Source: CALDTK01 sp965215115
GTDB taxonomy: Bacteria; Bacteroidota; Bacteroidia; Chitinophagales; Saprospiraceae
Reading direction: 5' to 3'
NCBI GenBank assembly: GCA_965215115.1
Contig: OZ244050.1
Location: 2,604,001 to 2,668,000, forward strand
DNA: 64,000 nt
The notes beneath the pieces were generated by a model. That model saw only the letters and a program-made list of their open reading frames with translations, ran no database searches and was not told where the DNA came from. Below, piece after piece: positions 44,175-52,539 of this stretch; position 1 is the stretch's first letter, and every line of letters begins with the position of its first letter. A program made the position numbers and the translations under genes.

Positions 44175-45218
44175 CTACGAGCGCCTGAGTACGCTGTCCA
44201 TCCCGCGGGCCGCCATGTCGGCCTGCTGGGTCCTGGCCCAGGCTTCGGTGCCGGACTGGCGGAGGGTGACGCGGTAGATGGTGGGGGCGTTGGTGTCGTC
44301 TGCGGTGATTTGGATGGGGTGGGGGGTGATTTGGCGGAGGGTTTCGGCGAGGGTGGCGGCGTTGGCTTCGGAGGTGAAGGCGCCTAGTTGGAGGGTGTAG
44401 TGGGCTTGGGGGGCGTGGGGCTCGGCTTGGGGCTCGGCTGCGGGCTGGGCTGTGGGCTCGGCTGAGGTTTTGGCTGGTGTTACTTCGTATTCGTCTTCGT
44501 CGGGGTACTCGTCGTCGTTGGGTGAGGCGGCGGCGAGGTCATCGGGTGGGGTGGCGTTGATTTCGAAGGTGGGGGGCGCGGCGGGGGCGATGGCCTCGGG
44601 GCGGGTTTGGCTCGCGGGGGTAGCTGGGGTGAGGTCGGTTTTGCCGGAAGGCCCGGTAGCGCCATCTGGACTGGTTTTGCCGGAAGGCGTGGGCTCGGCT
44701 TGCGTCGACGTTTGCGCGTAGACATTCGTCATGCGGGCGAAGGGCTCGCTCCAGTCCTCGGAGGCGTCGGGGGCGGTGGCGCGGGGGCGATTCTGGGGGA
44801 GGTTGTTTTGGCGCAAGCTGACCAGGAGCTGCTCGGCGGAGACGGAGCCCGTGAGTCGGTCGACCTCCTCGCCCCCGCTGGAGAAGATGAGGATCGTGGG
44901 CAGGGACTCGACCTCGTACTGCTGCTGGATGACGAGGCCGTCGAAGTTCTCGACGTCGATCTCGATGGAGACGTAGTGCTCGCGCAGGTACGCGAGCACC
45001 TCGGGGTCGGCGAAGGTGGTCTCCGCCATGACGCGGCACGGGAGGCACCACGCGGCCGTGAAGCCGACGAGGAGCACCTTGCCCTCGCGGGCGGCCTTCG
45101 CGCGGGCGCTCGTGAAGGAGACGGTGGGGGCGGGGGCGGCGGCGGCGCCGAGGGCGGTGCTGCCGAGCAAGAGGGCCGCGACCAAGACGCTGGCCACGCG
45201 GCGGGGGAGGGTAGGCAT
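44175..45218 (-). CDS. Periplasmic thioredoxin-like protein with C-terminal SPOR domain
   Basis: 347 residues. Signal peptide (VASVLVAALLLGSTALGAAAA). Residues 30-140 form a thioredoxin domain with the active site AAWCLPCRVM and the cis-Pro loop VESLPTILIF. A 120-residue Pro/Thr/Ala/Glu linker follows. The last 75 residues (HYTLQLGAFTSEANAATLAETLR...YRVTLRQSG) are a SPOR domain, which binds denuded septal peptidoglycan. The combination suggests a thiol reductase targeted to the division site (inference). Three hairpin elements, all in the same orientation, lie at 44638, 44674 and 44815, two of them in the linker as PSGKT. Confidence 0.88.
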   Translation of the reverse strand: MPTLPRRVASVLVAALLLGSTALGAAAAPAPTVSFTSARAKAAREGKVLLVGFTAAWCLPCRVMAETTFADPEVLAYLREHYVSIEIDVENFDGLVIQQQYEVESLPTILIFSSGGEEVDRLTGSVSAEQLLVSLRQNNLPQNRPRATAPDASEDWSEPFARMTNVYAQTSTQAEPTPSGKTSPDGATGPSGKTDLTPATPASQTRPEAIAPAAPPTFEINATPPDDLAAASPNDDEYPDEDEYEVTPAKTSAEPTAQPAAEPQAEPHAPQAHYTLQLGAFTSEANAATLAETLRQITPHPIQITADDTNAPTIYRVTLRQSGTEAWARTQQADMAARGMDSVLRRS

Positions 45219-45345
45219 GGGGGGTTTGTGTTTGTTCGAAAGACGTTACGCAGCGCGGGCGCCCCGTGTTGGGCCGCGTCGAGGGAGCGGGCGGCGGGGT
45301 TTAGGCAACGGTCGGCGCGGTAGTCCTTGCCTTACTTTGCGCCCC

Positions 45346-46341
45346 ATGATGAGAGCCGCCGTCACCGGGGTCGCCGGATACGTACCCGACTATATCCTCA
45401 CGAACGCAGAGCTCGAGCGGCTCGTCGACACCAACGATCAGTGGATCCGCGAGCGCACCGGGATCGTGGAGCGCCGCATCCTGAAGGGCGAAGGCCTCGG
45501 CACCTCCGACCTGTGCGTGCCGGCCGTCGCCGAGCTCCTGGACAAGACCGGCACCCGGGCCGAGGAGGTCGAACTCGTCATCTGTTGCACCGTCACGGCC
45601 GACTTCCGTTTTCCGGACACGGGCACGCTCGTCGCCCACAAGGCCGGCCTCACGAACGCCTACGGCTACGACCTCTCGGCGGCCTGCTCGGGCTTCCTCT
45701 TCGGACTGCAGGCCGGGGCGCAGTACATCATGTCCGGCACGCACAAAAAGGTGATCGTGATCGGGGCGGACAAGATGTCGAGCATCATCGACTACACCGA
45801 CCGGGCCACGTGCATCCTCTTCGGCGACGGGGCCGGGGCGGTGATGCTGGAGCCGACCGAGGAGGAGATCGGCGTGCGCGCGGCGCGACTCTACAGCGAC
45901 GGCTCCGGGGGCGCGGAGCTAAATATGCTGGCCGGGGGCTCGGTGTTGCCGGCGAGTCACGAGACGATCGACCTCAAGCAGCACGCCATTCGGCAAAACG
46001 GCCGTGTGGTCTTCAAGCAGGCCGTGTTCGGGATGAGTAAGGCGGTGGCGAAGTTGCTGGAGGACGAAGGCCTCACGGCCGCGGACATCGCGTGGCTGGT
46101 GCCGCACCAGGCCAACCAGCGCATCCTGGAGTCGGTCGCCAAGCAGATGGACTTCCCGATGGAGCAGGTGATGATGATCATCGAGCGGTTCGGGAATACG
46201 ACCGCGGCCACGATTCCGCTGTGCCTCAGGGAGTACGAGTCGAGGTTGCGCAAAGGCGACGAGCTGGTGATTACGGCGTTCGGGGGCGGGTTTACGTGGG
46301 GGGCGTTGCGGCTGACCTGGGGCTATGACGGGGGTGCGTGA
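45346..46341 (+). CDS. fabH: 3-oxoacyl-ACP synthase III
   Basis: 331 residues from ATG 45346 (a second ATG follows at once). Catalytic C114 in LSAACSGFLFG, His in VPHQANQRI and Asn in ERFGNTTAATI are all present. FabH condenses acetyl-CoA with malonyl-ACP to start fatty-acid synthesis. A TACTTTG word at 45333-45339 resembles the Bacteroidota -7 promoter element and ends 6 nt before the start. A degenerate hairpin element (45985) lies within the gene. Confidence 0.94.
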   Translation: MMRAAVTGVAGYVPDYILTNAELERLVDTNDQWIRERTGIVERRILKGEGLGTSDLCVPAVAELLDKTGTRAEEVELVICCTVTADFRFPDTGTLVAHKAGLTNAYGYDLSAACSGFLFGLQAGAQYIMSGTHKKVIVIGADKMSSIIDYTDRATCILFGDGAGAVMLEPTEEEIGVRAARLYSDGSGGAELNMLAGGSVLPASHETIDLKQHAIRQNGRVVFKQAVFGMSKAVAKLLEDEGLTAADIAWLVPHQANQRILESVAKQMDFPMEQVMMIIERFGNTTAATIPLCLREYESRLRKGDELVITAFGGGFTWGALRLTWGYDGGA

Positions 46342-46734
46342 GGGGGCTTTCGCTAGAACGGGCTTTCGCCAAAACCGGCTTTTCGGTGGGGTGCGTGTGG
46401 CGGGCTGGGCTGATCTGATCTGATCAGTGAACAGTTAGAACAGCAAAAACAAGGTCCTTGGCCCCCCCAGGGCGAGCAGCAACTTTGCACGACCTTAACA
46501 AGCACGGTCTCCCCCACGATCTACCGTGTGTCCCGCCTTAGGCTACGTATCGTCGGTGCGATCACAGCAGGCGCAATAAGCTGCTGGAACACGCGCCCCC
46601 CGTTTTGCCGAAATCGAAGATTCGCGCAAGCGAAGGCGCCAAAGCCACCCGCAGGTAACGGCCCCCCGAGCCAACCCCCTACCTTTGCGCGCTTTTCGAG
46701 AGCCCTCCCCGGGAGGCCACCACCCCGAAAGCGT
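46342..46734. other. Intergenic region with paired hairpin elements
   Basis: No gene. Two hairpin elements in tandem lie 16 bp apart (46345-46359, degenerate; 46361-46375, perfect), directly after the fabH stop. A GATCTGATCTGATCAG word lies near 46410, and a partial element (GTTTTGCCGAAAT) at 46602. A TAccTTTG promoter element lies at 46680. Confidence 0.6.
46680..46687 (+). promoter_or_regulatory. Bacteroidota-type -7 element before the SulP gene
   Basis: TACCTTTG fits the TAnnTTTG consensus and lies 47 bp before the ATG of the SulP transporter. No clear -33 TTTG box is visible at the expected distance. Confidence 0.5.
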
Positions 46735-48279
46735 ATGCAAGCCCTCCTCAACCTCTTCGACTTCGAGCAAAAGGTCGACTACAAAACGGAGATCCTCTCC
46801 GGGCTCACCGTGGCCCTGGCGCTCGTCCCCGAGGCGGTGGCGTTCGCGCTCATCGCCGACCTGAGCCCGATCACGGGCCTGTACGCCGCCTTCGTCATGG
46901 GGCTCGTCACGTCCGTGTTCGGCGGGCGCCCGGGCATGATCTCGGGGGCGACCGGCGCGGTGGCCGTCGTGATCGTGGCGCTGTCGAAGACCCACGGCGT
47001 CGAGTACGTCTTTGCCTGCGTCATCCTCGCGGGCGTCCTCCAGATGGCGGCCGGCCTGCTGAAGCTCGGCAAGCTCATGCGCCTCGTGCCGCACCCGGCC
47101 ATCTACGGCTTCGTCAACGGCCTGGCGATCGTGATTTTTATGTCGCAAATCGTGCAGTTCCGAGAGTCGCCCACGGGGCCCTGGCTCTCGGGAACGTCGC
47201 TGTACACCTTCGGCGGACTCGTGGCGCTGTCGATGCTCATCATCTGGGGACTTCCGAAGCTCACGAAGGTGGTGCCGGCGGCCCTCGTGGCCATCCTGAG
47301 CGTCTGGGGCATCGTGGTCGCCTTCGGCATCGACACCAGTTCGGTGGGCGACATGGCCGGACCCGCAGGGATCGCCGGGGGCTTCCCGCCGTTCCACCTC
47401 CCGGACGTGCCCTGGACCTGGGAGACGCTCGTGATCGTGTTCCCGTACGCGGCCATCGTGGCGGGCGTCGGCCTGATCGAGAGCCTGCTGACCCTCAACA
47501 TCATCGACGAGATCACCGAGACCCGCGGGCACGGCAACCGCGAGGCCGTCGCGCAGGGCGCGGCCAACTTCCTGTCCGGGCTGTTTAGCGGCATGGGCGG
47601 CTGCGCGATGATCGGGCAGAGCCTCATCAACATCAGCTCCGGGGCGCGGGCGCGGCTCTCGGGCATCGTGGCGAGTTTGCTGCTGCTGTCGTTCATCATG
47701 TTCGGCTCGAGCCTCATCGAGCTCGTCCCCATGGCCGCGCTCACGGGCCTGATGATCATGGTCGCCGTCGGGACCTTCGAGTGGGCTTCCTTGCGGACCA
47801 TCAACAAGGTCCCCAAGGCCGACGTGATCGTGATGGTGCTCGTGACCCTCGTGACGGTCTTCCTCCACAACCTCGCCCTCGCGGTCATCGTCGGGGTCAT
47901 CATCTCGGCCCTCGTATTCGCCTACGAGAGCGCCAAGCGCATCCGCGCCCGCAAGCTCGTCGACGCCGACGGCGTGAAGCACTACGAGATCTACGGTCCG
48001 CTGTTCTTCGCGTCGGTCTCGGCGTTCAACGACAAGTTCGACGTCCTCGGCGACCCCGACCGCATCGTGATCGACTTCACCGAAAGCCGCGTCGTCGACA
48101 TGTCCGCCATCGAGGCCCTCGACCGCATCACGGAGCGCTACCACCGCGCCGGCAAGCACGTCGAGATCACGAACCTCTCGCAGGACTGCCGCCGCCTCAT
48201 GGCCGACGCCGAGAAGATCCACGGCGTGAACGTGGTGGCGGAGCGGCGGGGGAGGGTAGTGGGGGAGGTGATGGCGTAG
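46735..48279 (+). CDS. SulP family inorganic anion transporter
   Basis: 514 residues from ATG 46735. Ten to fourteen membrane helices with the family blocks ALALVPEAVAFALIADLSPITGLYAAFVMGL and SGATGAVAVVIVAL near the N-terminus, and GLIESLLTLNIIDE and NFLSGLFSGMGGCAMIGQSLIN in the middle. The C-terminal STAS domain starts near residue 415 (HYEIYGPLFFASVSAFNDKF) and contains IVIDFTESRVVDMSAIEAL. It should exchange or co-transport sulfate, bicarbonate or a dicarboxylate; the substrate is not predictable. Confidence 0.92.
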   Translation: MQALLNLFDFEQKVDYKTEILSGLTVALALVPEAVAFALIADLSPITGLYAAFVMGLVTSVFGGRPGMISGATGAVAVVIVALSKTHGVEYVFACVILAGVLQMAAGLLKLGKLMRLVPHPAIYGFVNGLAIVIFMSQIVQFRESPTGPWLSGTSLYTFGGLVALSMLIIWGLPKLTKVVPAALVAILSVWGIVVAFGIDTSSVGDMAGPAGIAGGFPPFHLPDVPWTWETLVIVFPYAAIVAGVGLIESLLTLNIIDEITETRGHGNREAVAQGAANFLSGLFSGMGGCAMIGQSLINISSGARARLSGIVASLLLLSFIMFGSSLIELVPMAALTGLMIMVAVGTFEWASLRTINKVPKADVIVMVLVTLVTVFLHNLALAVIVGVIISALVFAYESAKRIRARKLVDADGVKHYEIYGPLFFASVSAFNDKFDVLGDPDRIVIDFTESRVVDMSAIEALDRITERYHRAGKHVEITNLSQDCRRLMADAEKIHGVNVVAERRGRVVGEVMA

Positions 48280-48714
48280 GGGGGGCTGGTGCCTCGGTGC
48301 CTCGGTGCGCTCCCACGTAGGCGCCACGCAGCGGGCCGTAGGTCCGCCTCCTGGCGTAGCCGGTTTGGCCCCGGGAGCGCAGCGACGGGGCCGGGCCGGC
48401 GGCATGGGTGCCTGGGTGCCTGGGTGCCTAGGTGCGCTACCGCGTAGGCGACAGGTACCGATGACCACGGCCTTTAGAACGACGACGACCCCAGCGGGGT
48501 CAAACCACGAGTAGCCCGGGGTCGAACGGTCCGGAACAGAAAAGCCACGAGCCTAGATCCCCCCCCGGCACTAACCTCCACTACGGCCTACGACCCCGGA
48601 CGAGAGAACAGCACATCAGATTGACGCAAGGCACGGGCACGTCATACCAGCAGCGCAGCAGGCCTCACCGCCGCAGGCAAATCCATCTTCCAGATATTCC
48701 CCACCTTCGCCCGT
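48280..48714. other. Intergenic region rich in short repeats
   Basis: No gene. Contains GGTGCCTCGGTGC copies (48289-48305) and GGGTGCCTGGGTGCC copies (48404-48436), each followed by a GCG...GTAGGCG block, and a palindrome GACCCCAGCGGGGTC (48487-48501) followed by AAACCACGAGTAGCCCGGGGTC. The repeats match those beside the four-helix-bundle gene, but here no gene lies between them. Confidence 0.65.
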
Positions 48715-49842
48715 ATGCGTTACGCGGCCCTCCTCATCGCCACAAGCCTCCTCCTCCTGGTGCTAGGGGCCTGCCGCGGCGGCGACAACGCCGGCGCACC
48801 ACCCAAGACCTACCCCTACACCAAGGTCGTCGACTCGGTCCAGGGCCTCTCCTTCGAGGTGCTCGACCCGGCTTTCGAGGACGTGATCGAGGTGGCCTCC
48901 GCGATCGAGGTGCTGGCGGGGGGCTTCGACTGGTCGGAGGGGCCGGTCTGGGTCGAGGACGGCGGGCGCCTGCTGTTTACCGACGTGCCCGGCAACGTGG
49001 TGTACCGCTTCAATCCCCGCAACAACGAGGCGCGCCGCGACGGGGTCTGGGGCGTGGATACGTTCATGTTCCCGTCGGGCTACCTGGCGTACTACTTCAT
49101 CGAGGGCGAGCCCGGGGCCAACGGCCTGCTGCTCGACCGCGACGGGGCCCTCCTGATGGCGCAACACGGCGAGCGACAGGTGGTCCGCTTTCGCCAAAAC
49201 CTCCAGGAGGCGCTCAAGGCAAAACGCATCACCCCGGACTCCACCGCGTTCGAGGTTTTGGCGAAAGCCTACCGCGGCAAACGCCTCAACTCCCCCAACG
49301 ACCTGGTCCAGGCCAGCGACGGCACGATCTACTTCACCGACCCCCCCTACGGCGTCGACAAAACCTTCGGCGAGCAGGCCCGCGAACTCGACTTCTCCGG
49401 CGTGTACCGCGTCGAGCGTTTTGGCGGCAGCCCGACCTTACTCTACAGCCGACTCGAGCGACCGAACGGCATCGTGCTCACGCCGGACGAGTCGGCGCTC
49501 ATCGTGTCGAACTCCTTCGCGGAGCGCATGCTCTGGATGCGGTGCCCGCTGGCCGGCGCGAACGACTCCACCGAGGTCGAGTGCACCGTCTTCGCCGACC
49601 TCACCGACGAGGTCGGGGAGGCCAACCCGGGCTCGGCCGACGGCATGTATATGCTCGAGAGTGGCGTGTTGCTGGCCACTGGCCCGGGCGGCGTCATCGT
49701 CTTCGACGCGGAGGGCGACGTGCTCGGGAAGATCCGCACCGGTAGGCGGACGGCCAACGTGACGGTGGGCGGGCGCGACGGGCGCGACGTGTTCATCACC
49801 GCGGACGATCTGCTGCTCGAGGTTCGTTTGAAAAAATCTTAG
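48715..49842 (+). CDS. SMP-30/gluconolactonase-like lipoprotein
   Basis: 375 residues. Signal peptide with lipobox VLGAC. The propeller domain shows GFDWSEGPVWVEDGGRLLFTDVPGNVVYRF, LNSPNDLVQASDGTIYFTDPPYG and ERPNGIVLTPDESALIVSN, the metal-binding Glu/Asn/Asp blocks of the SMP-30/gluconolactonase family. It should hydrolyse a sugar lactone at the cell envelope. Two hairpin elements in opposite orientation (49186 and 49255) flank a 54-bp piece of the coding region, encoding RFRQNLQ and VLAKAYR. Confidence 0.9.
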   Translation: MRYAALLIATSLLLLVLGACRGGDNAGAPPKTYPYTKVVDSVQGLSFEVLDPAFEDVIEVASAIEVLAGGFDWSEGPVWVEDGGRLLFTDVPGNVVYRFNPRNNEARRDGVWGVDTFMFPSGYLAYYFIEGEPGANGLLLDRDGALLMAQHGERQVVRFRQNLQEALKAKRITPDSTAFEVLAKAYRGKRLNSPNDLVQASDGTIYFTDPPYGVDKTFGEQARELDFSGVYRVERFGGSPTLLYSRLERPNGIVLTPDESALIVSNSFAERMLWMRCPLAGANDSTEVECTVFADLTDEVGEANPGSADGMYMLESGVLLATGPGGVIVFDAEGDVLGKIRTGRRTANVTVGGRDGRDVFITADDLLLEVRLKKS

Positions 49843-49861
49843 GGCCTACTTTGTCGAGCGT

Positions 49862-50260
49862 ATGAGATTCACCGGTCCGATCCAGCCCAGCTTCTACCTC
49901 AGCTTCGACGACGGCATCACGGCGAGCGCCGCGGGGGCGGGGGGGCGGCTGCGCGTCATCGGCTCCAACGGCTACCCGCACGACATCAAGGTAACCGCCG
50001 GGCAGCCGGCGTCGATGCGGCCCAAACGCATCTTCGCCCCGGTCGTGGAGGCCGGCGGGACCCTGGAGCTCCAGGTCTCGCCCGAGGCACACCTCAACTT
50101 CAAGGTCCTGTGTGCCAACTGCTTCGCCGAGATGTACTCCAGGCCGATCGACGTGACCAAGGAGGCCATCGCCGGTGCCGAGGCCACGTTCTGGGAGACG
50201 GACGCGATCCGGGACAAGGGCTGCCCGCGGTGTTTTGCGGCGGCGGCCAAGCCTCACTGA
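49862..50260 (+). CDS. Hypothetical protein with C-terminal cysteine pairs
   Basis: 132 residues, no family recognised. A predicted beta-rich protein with two Cys pairs, one at VLCANCFAEM and one at KGCPRCFAA, which could bind zinc. There is no signal peptide. The start ATG is 19 bp after the stop of the lactonase gene, and a TACTTTG promoter-like word lies between, so it may have its own promoter. Confidence 0.55.
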   Translation: MRFTGPIQPSFYLSFDDGITASAAGAGGRLRVIGSNGYPHDIKVTAGQPASMRPKRIFAPVVEAGGTLELQVSPEAHLNFKVLCANCFAEMYSRPIDVTKEAIAGAEATFWETDAIRDKGCPRCFAAAAKPH

Positions 50261-50321
50261 GGCCAAGTGTTGAAGGGGGGAGGGTACATCGTTGAAGGGC
50301 CCTCCGGACGTGCACGACATC

Positions 50322-50345
50322 CGCGGCAGCGCCTTCGACACTTCC
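50322..50345. repeat. CGCGGCAGCGCCTTCGACAC repeat copy
   Basis: Matches 15253-15276. It is followed by several CTTCAACACTT-like direct repeats up to the start of the LpxH-like gene. Confidence 0.6.
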
Positions 50346-50379
50346 ACCCTCAATACTTCAACACTTCACCCTTCAACAC

Positions 50380-51147
50380 TTGACCCTCTACTTCGCCTCC
50401 GACCTCCACCTCGGCGTGGACGCCCGCCTCCCCTCCCGTGAGCGCGAGCGACTCTTCGTGCGCTGGCTCGACGAGGTCGTGGCCCCGGACGCGGATGCGC
50501 TCTACCTGATGGGGGACGTGTTCGAGTTCTGGTTCGAGTACAAGAAGGTGGTGCCGCGGGGCTACGTGCGCCTCCTCGGCAAGCTCGCCGAGTTGCGCGA
50601 CGGCGGCCTCCCCATCCATTACTACACCGGCAATCACGACCTGTGGATGCGGGACTACTTCCCGCGGGAGCTCGGCATCCCGCTGCACACGCGGCCGACG
50701 GTCGAGACCTTCGACGGGCGGCGATTCATGCTCGGTCACGGCGACGGGCTCGGCCCCGGCGACAGGGGCTACAAGCGCATGAAGAGGGTCTTCACGAATC
50801 CCGTGGCCAAGTGGGCCTACGCGCGACTCCATCCCAACTTCGCGGCCGGTCTGGCGGAGCGCGTGTCGGGATTCAGTCGCGCCCACACCGACATCGCGGA
50901 GGTCGGCTTCATGGGGGCGGACAAAGAGTGGCTCGTGCAGTACTGCGAGCGCAAGCTTTCGCTAAAACCCGAACTGGACTATTTCATCTTCGGTCACCGG
51001 CATCTGCCGATAGACTACGTACTGTCGGATGGGCAATCGCGGTACGTCAATACGGGGGACTGGTTACATCATCAGAGTTACGTACGGTGGGACGGGGAGC
51101 GGTTGGGAGTCGAGTTCTTCGGGCGGGAGGGAAGGATTTTTAGTTGA
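50380..51147 (+). CDS. UDP-2,3-diacylglucosamine diphosphatase-like (LpxH family)
   Basis: 255 residues from a TTG start; the frame has no earlier plausible start. Calcineurin-type metal motifs are all present: FASDLHLG, LMGDVFEFWF, TGNHDLWM, LGHGDGL and FGHRHLPI. The F-E-F-W-F segment is characteristic of LpxH and its Bacteroidota relatives, which cleave UDP-2,3-diacylglucosamine in lipid A synthesis. A hairpin element with an A-T stem variant lies at 50954. Confidence 0.88.
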   Translation: MTLYFASDLHLGVDARLPSRERERLFVRWLDEVVAPDADALYLMGDVFEFWFEYKKVVPRGYVRLLGKLAELRDGGLPIHYYTGNHDLWMRDYFPRELGIPLHTRPTVETFDGRRFMLGHGDGLGPGDRGYKRMKRVFTNPVAKWAYARLHPNFAAGLAERVSGFSRAHTDIAEVGFMGADKEWLVQYCERKLSLKPELDYFIFGHRHLPIDYVLSDGQSRYVNTGDWLHHQSYVRWDGERLGVEFFGREGRIFS

Positions 51148-51436
51148 TACTTTTCTAGGTTTTAAACCAGCTGTTGCGGGGGAAGTGCTGAGGTAGAAAG
51201 TGCGTAAGGCGGGGGCGTAAGACGAGAGCGTTTGGCGGGGGCGTTTGGTGGTTTGGCGGCATCTATGCCGCCCCCCCGAGCCGAAGGCGAGAAACACCGA
51301 AGCAGAGCAATCGCTCCGGTCGGCTCCGCCGAGAGGGGCGGCATAAGTGCCGCCAAACCGCTGCGGGGCACGCCCTACCTGCTGCCGCCGCCCCCCCGGT
51401 CTACACCCCGCCGCCCGAGCCGTACGTTTACCCACC
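51148..51436. other. Intergenic region with two GGCGGCAT palindromes
   Basis: No gene. Two GGCGGCATnnATGCCGCC-type palindromes (51255-51272 and 51337-51354) lie 64 bp apart with flanks (TTTGGCGG and CCGCCAAA) in opposite orientation, so the pair forms a larger inverted repeat. A TACGTTTA word at 51423-51430 could be a -7 element for the next gene. Confidence 0.65.
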
Positions 51437-52423
51437 GTGCGCCCCCTGTCTTTACTCCTCCCGTGCCTACTGGTTTTGGCGCAAGCCTGCACCCCGCACC
51501 TACCCTCCGCGGCCACGCTCCCTCAAGAAGCGGCGGAGCGCACGGGCGGCATCGACACCGCCTCCGCCACCGCGGTCGAGATCCCCCGCGATGTCGTCCT
51601 CGACGAGGCCGGCGCTGACGTAGACGCTCCCATTCGCGCACCTACCGCAGCCACCGCCAGACCTTCCGCCACCCGCGACACCTTGCGCGTCGCCGTCGAC
51701 ACCGCCACCGGGCGTCCGCTCGACAGCTTCCTGATCGACGCCCTCGGACAGGTCTACCGCTGGCGCCCGAACGGGGCCATCACCAAGTACGCCGTCGCCT
51801 CCGAGGTGCTGTCGGGCGTCGCGCCGGAGCTCCGCTACCAGAACACCCGCCTCGGGCGCCTGGCGCACGTCGACCTCACCAACCCCCTGCGCCCCGTGCT
51901 CTTCTACCGCGCGGCCCAGACCGTGGTGTACCTCGACCGCAACATGGCCGAACTGCGCCAACTCAACCTCGTCGACCTCGACCTCGGCCAGGTAGACGCC
52001 ATCGCCTACGCCCGCAACGACGCGCTCTGGGTCTACACCGCGGACCGGCAGCAGCTCCTGCTCATCGATCGGCAGAACCGCGTCACGCAGCAGAGCCCGG
52101 TCTTCTCGCAGCTCTTCGGCAAGCCGGTGCGCGTGGCCGAGATGGTGGCCACGGCCCAGCAGGTAGCCCTCGCCACGGAAGACGGGCGGCTGCTGTTCTT
52201 CGGGCCGTTCGGCAGCTTCCGCACGCAGGTGCTGCGCCCGGGGCGCTACTTGGTCGCGGACGAGGAGCGCCTGCTGTTCTTCGAGGGCGGCGGTTGGGCC
52301 GCCGTCGCGCGGGAGTTGGGCCTCGTGCAGGAGATCGATCTAGGCGGCGGCGGGCGGTCCTTGCTGATGGTGCGGGGAGAGCGGGTGCTGTGGTACCGGG
52401 GCGGGGTGGTGTGGGTGGATTGA
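51437..52423 (+). CDS. Hypothetical lipoprotein, propeller-like
   Basis: 328 residues from GTG 51437, chosen because the signal peptide (RPLSLLLPCLLVLAQAC) begins there; the longer frame is Pro/Arg-rich noise. Lipobox LAQAC. After a Thr/Ala-rich spacer, the body has repeated strand pairs (LIDALGQVYRWRPNGAITKY, DALWVYTADRQQLLLIDRQNRV, GRLLFFGPFGSF) that look like a beta-propeller of unknown function. A hairpin element (51473) encodes VLAQA in the signal peptide, as in the M20 peptidase gene. Confidence 0.7.
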   Translation: MRPLSLLLPCLLVLAQACTPHLPSAATLPQEAAERTGGIDTASATAVEIPRDVVLDEAGADVDAPIRAPTAATARPSATRDTLRVAVDTATGRPLDSFLIDALGQVYRWRPNGAITKYAVASEVLSGVAPELRYQNTRLGRLAHVDLTNPLRPVLFYRAAQTVVYLDRNMAELRQLNLVDLDLGQVDAIAYARNDALWVYTADRQQLLLIDRQNRVTQQSPVFSQLFGKPVRVAEMVATAQQVALATEDGRLLFFGPFGSFRTQVLRPGRYLVADEERLLFFEGGGWAAVARELGLVQEIDLGGGGRSLLMVRGERVLWYRGGVVWVD

Positions 52424-52539
52424 GGAGGGGGGTAAGTGAGCGTAAAGATATCCGGACGACCCAATCGTCGCTGCCGTATTAAACAGCCAGTTCCATCGAT
52501 AGCAATAGAACGGGCTTAAAAGGCTGATTTCTGCTTTTC

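Noticed and set aside
46602..46616. GTTTTGCCGAAATCG as an element copy
   Set aside because: The 3' stem half is missing; possibly a decayed copy, but not counted.
48487..48540. Possible tRNA from a GGTC-GAAC word
   Set aside because: No cloverleaf arms can be drawn around it; the word belongs to a palindromic repeat.
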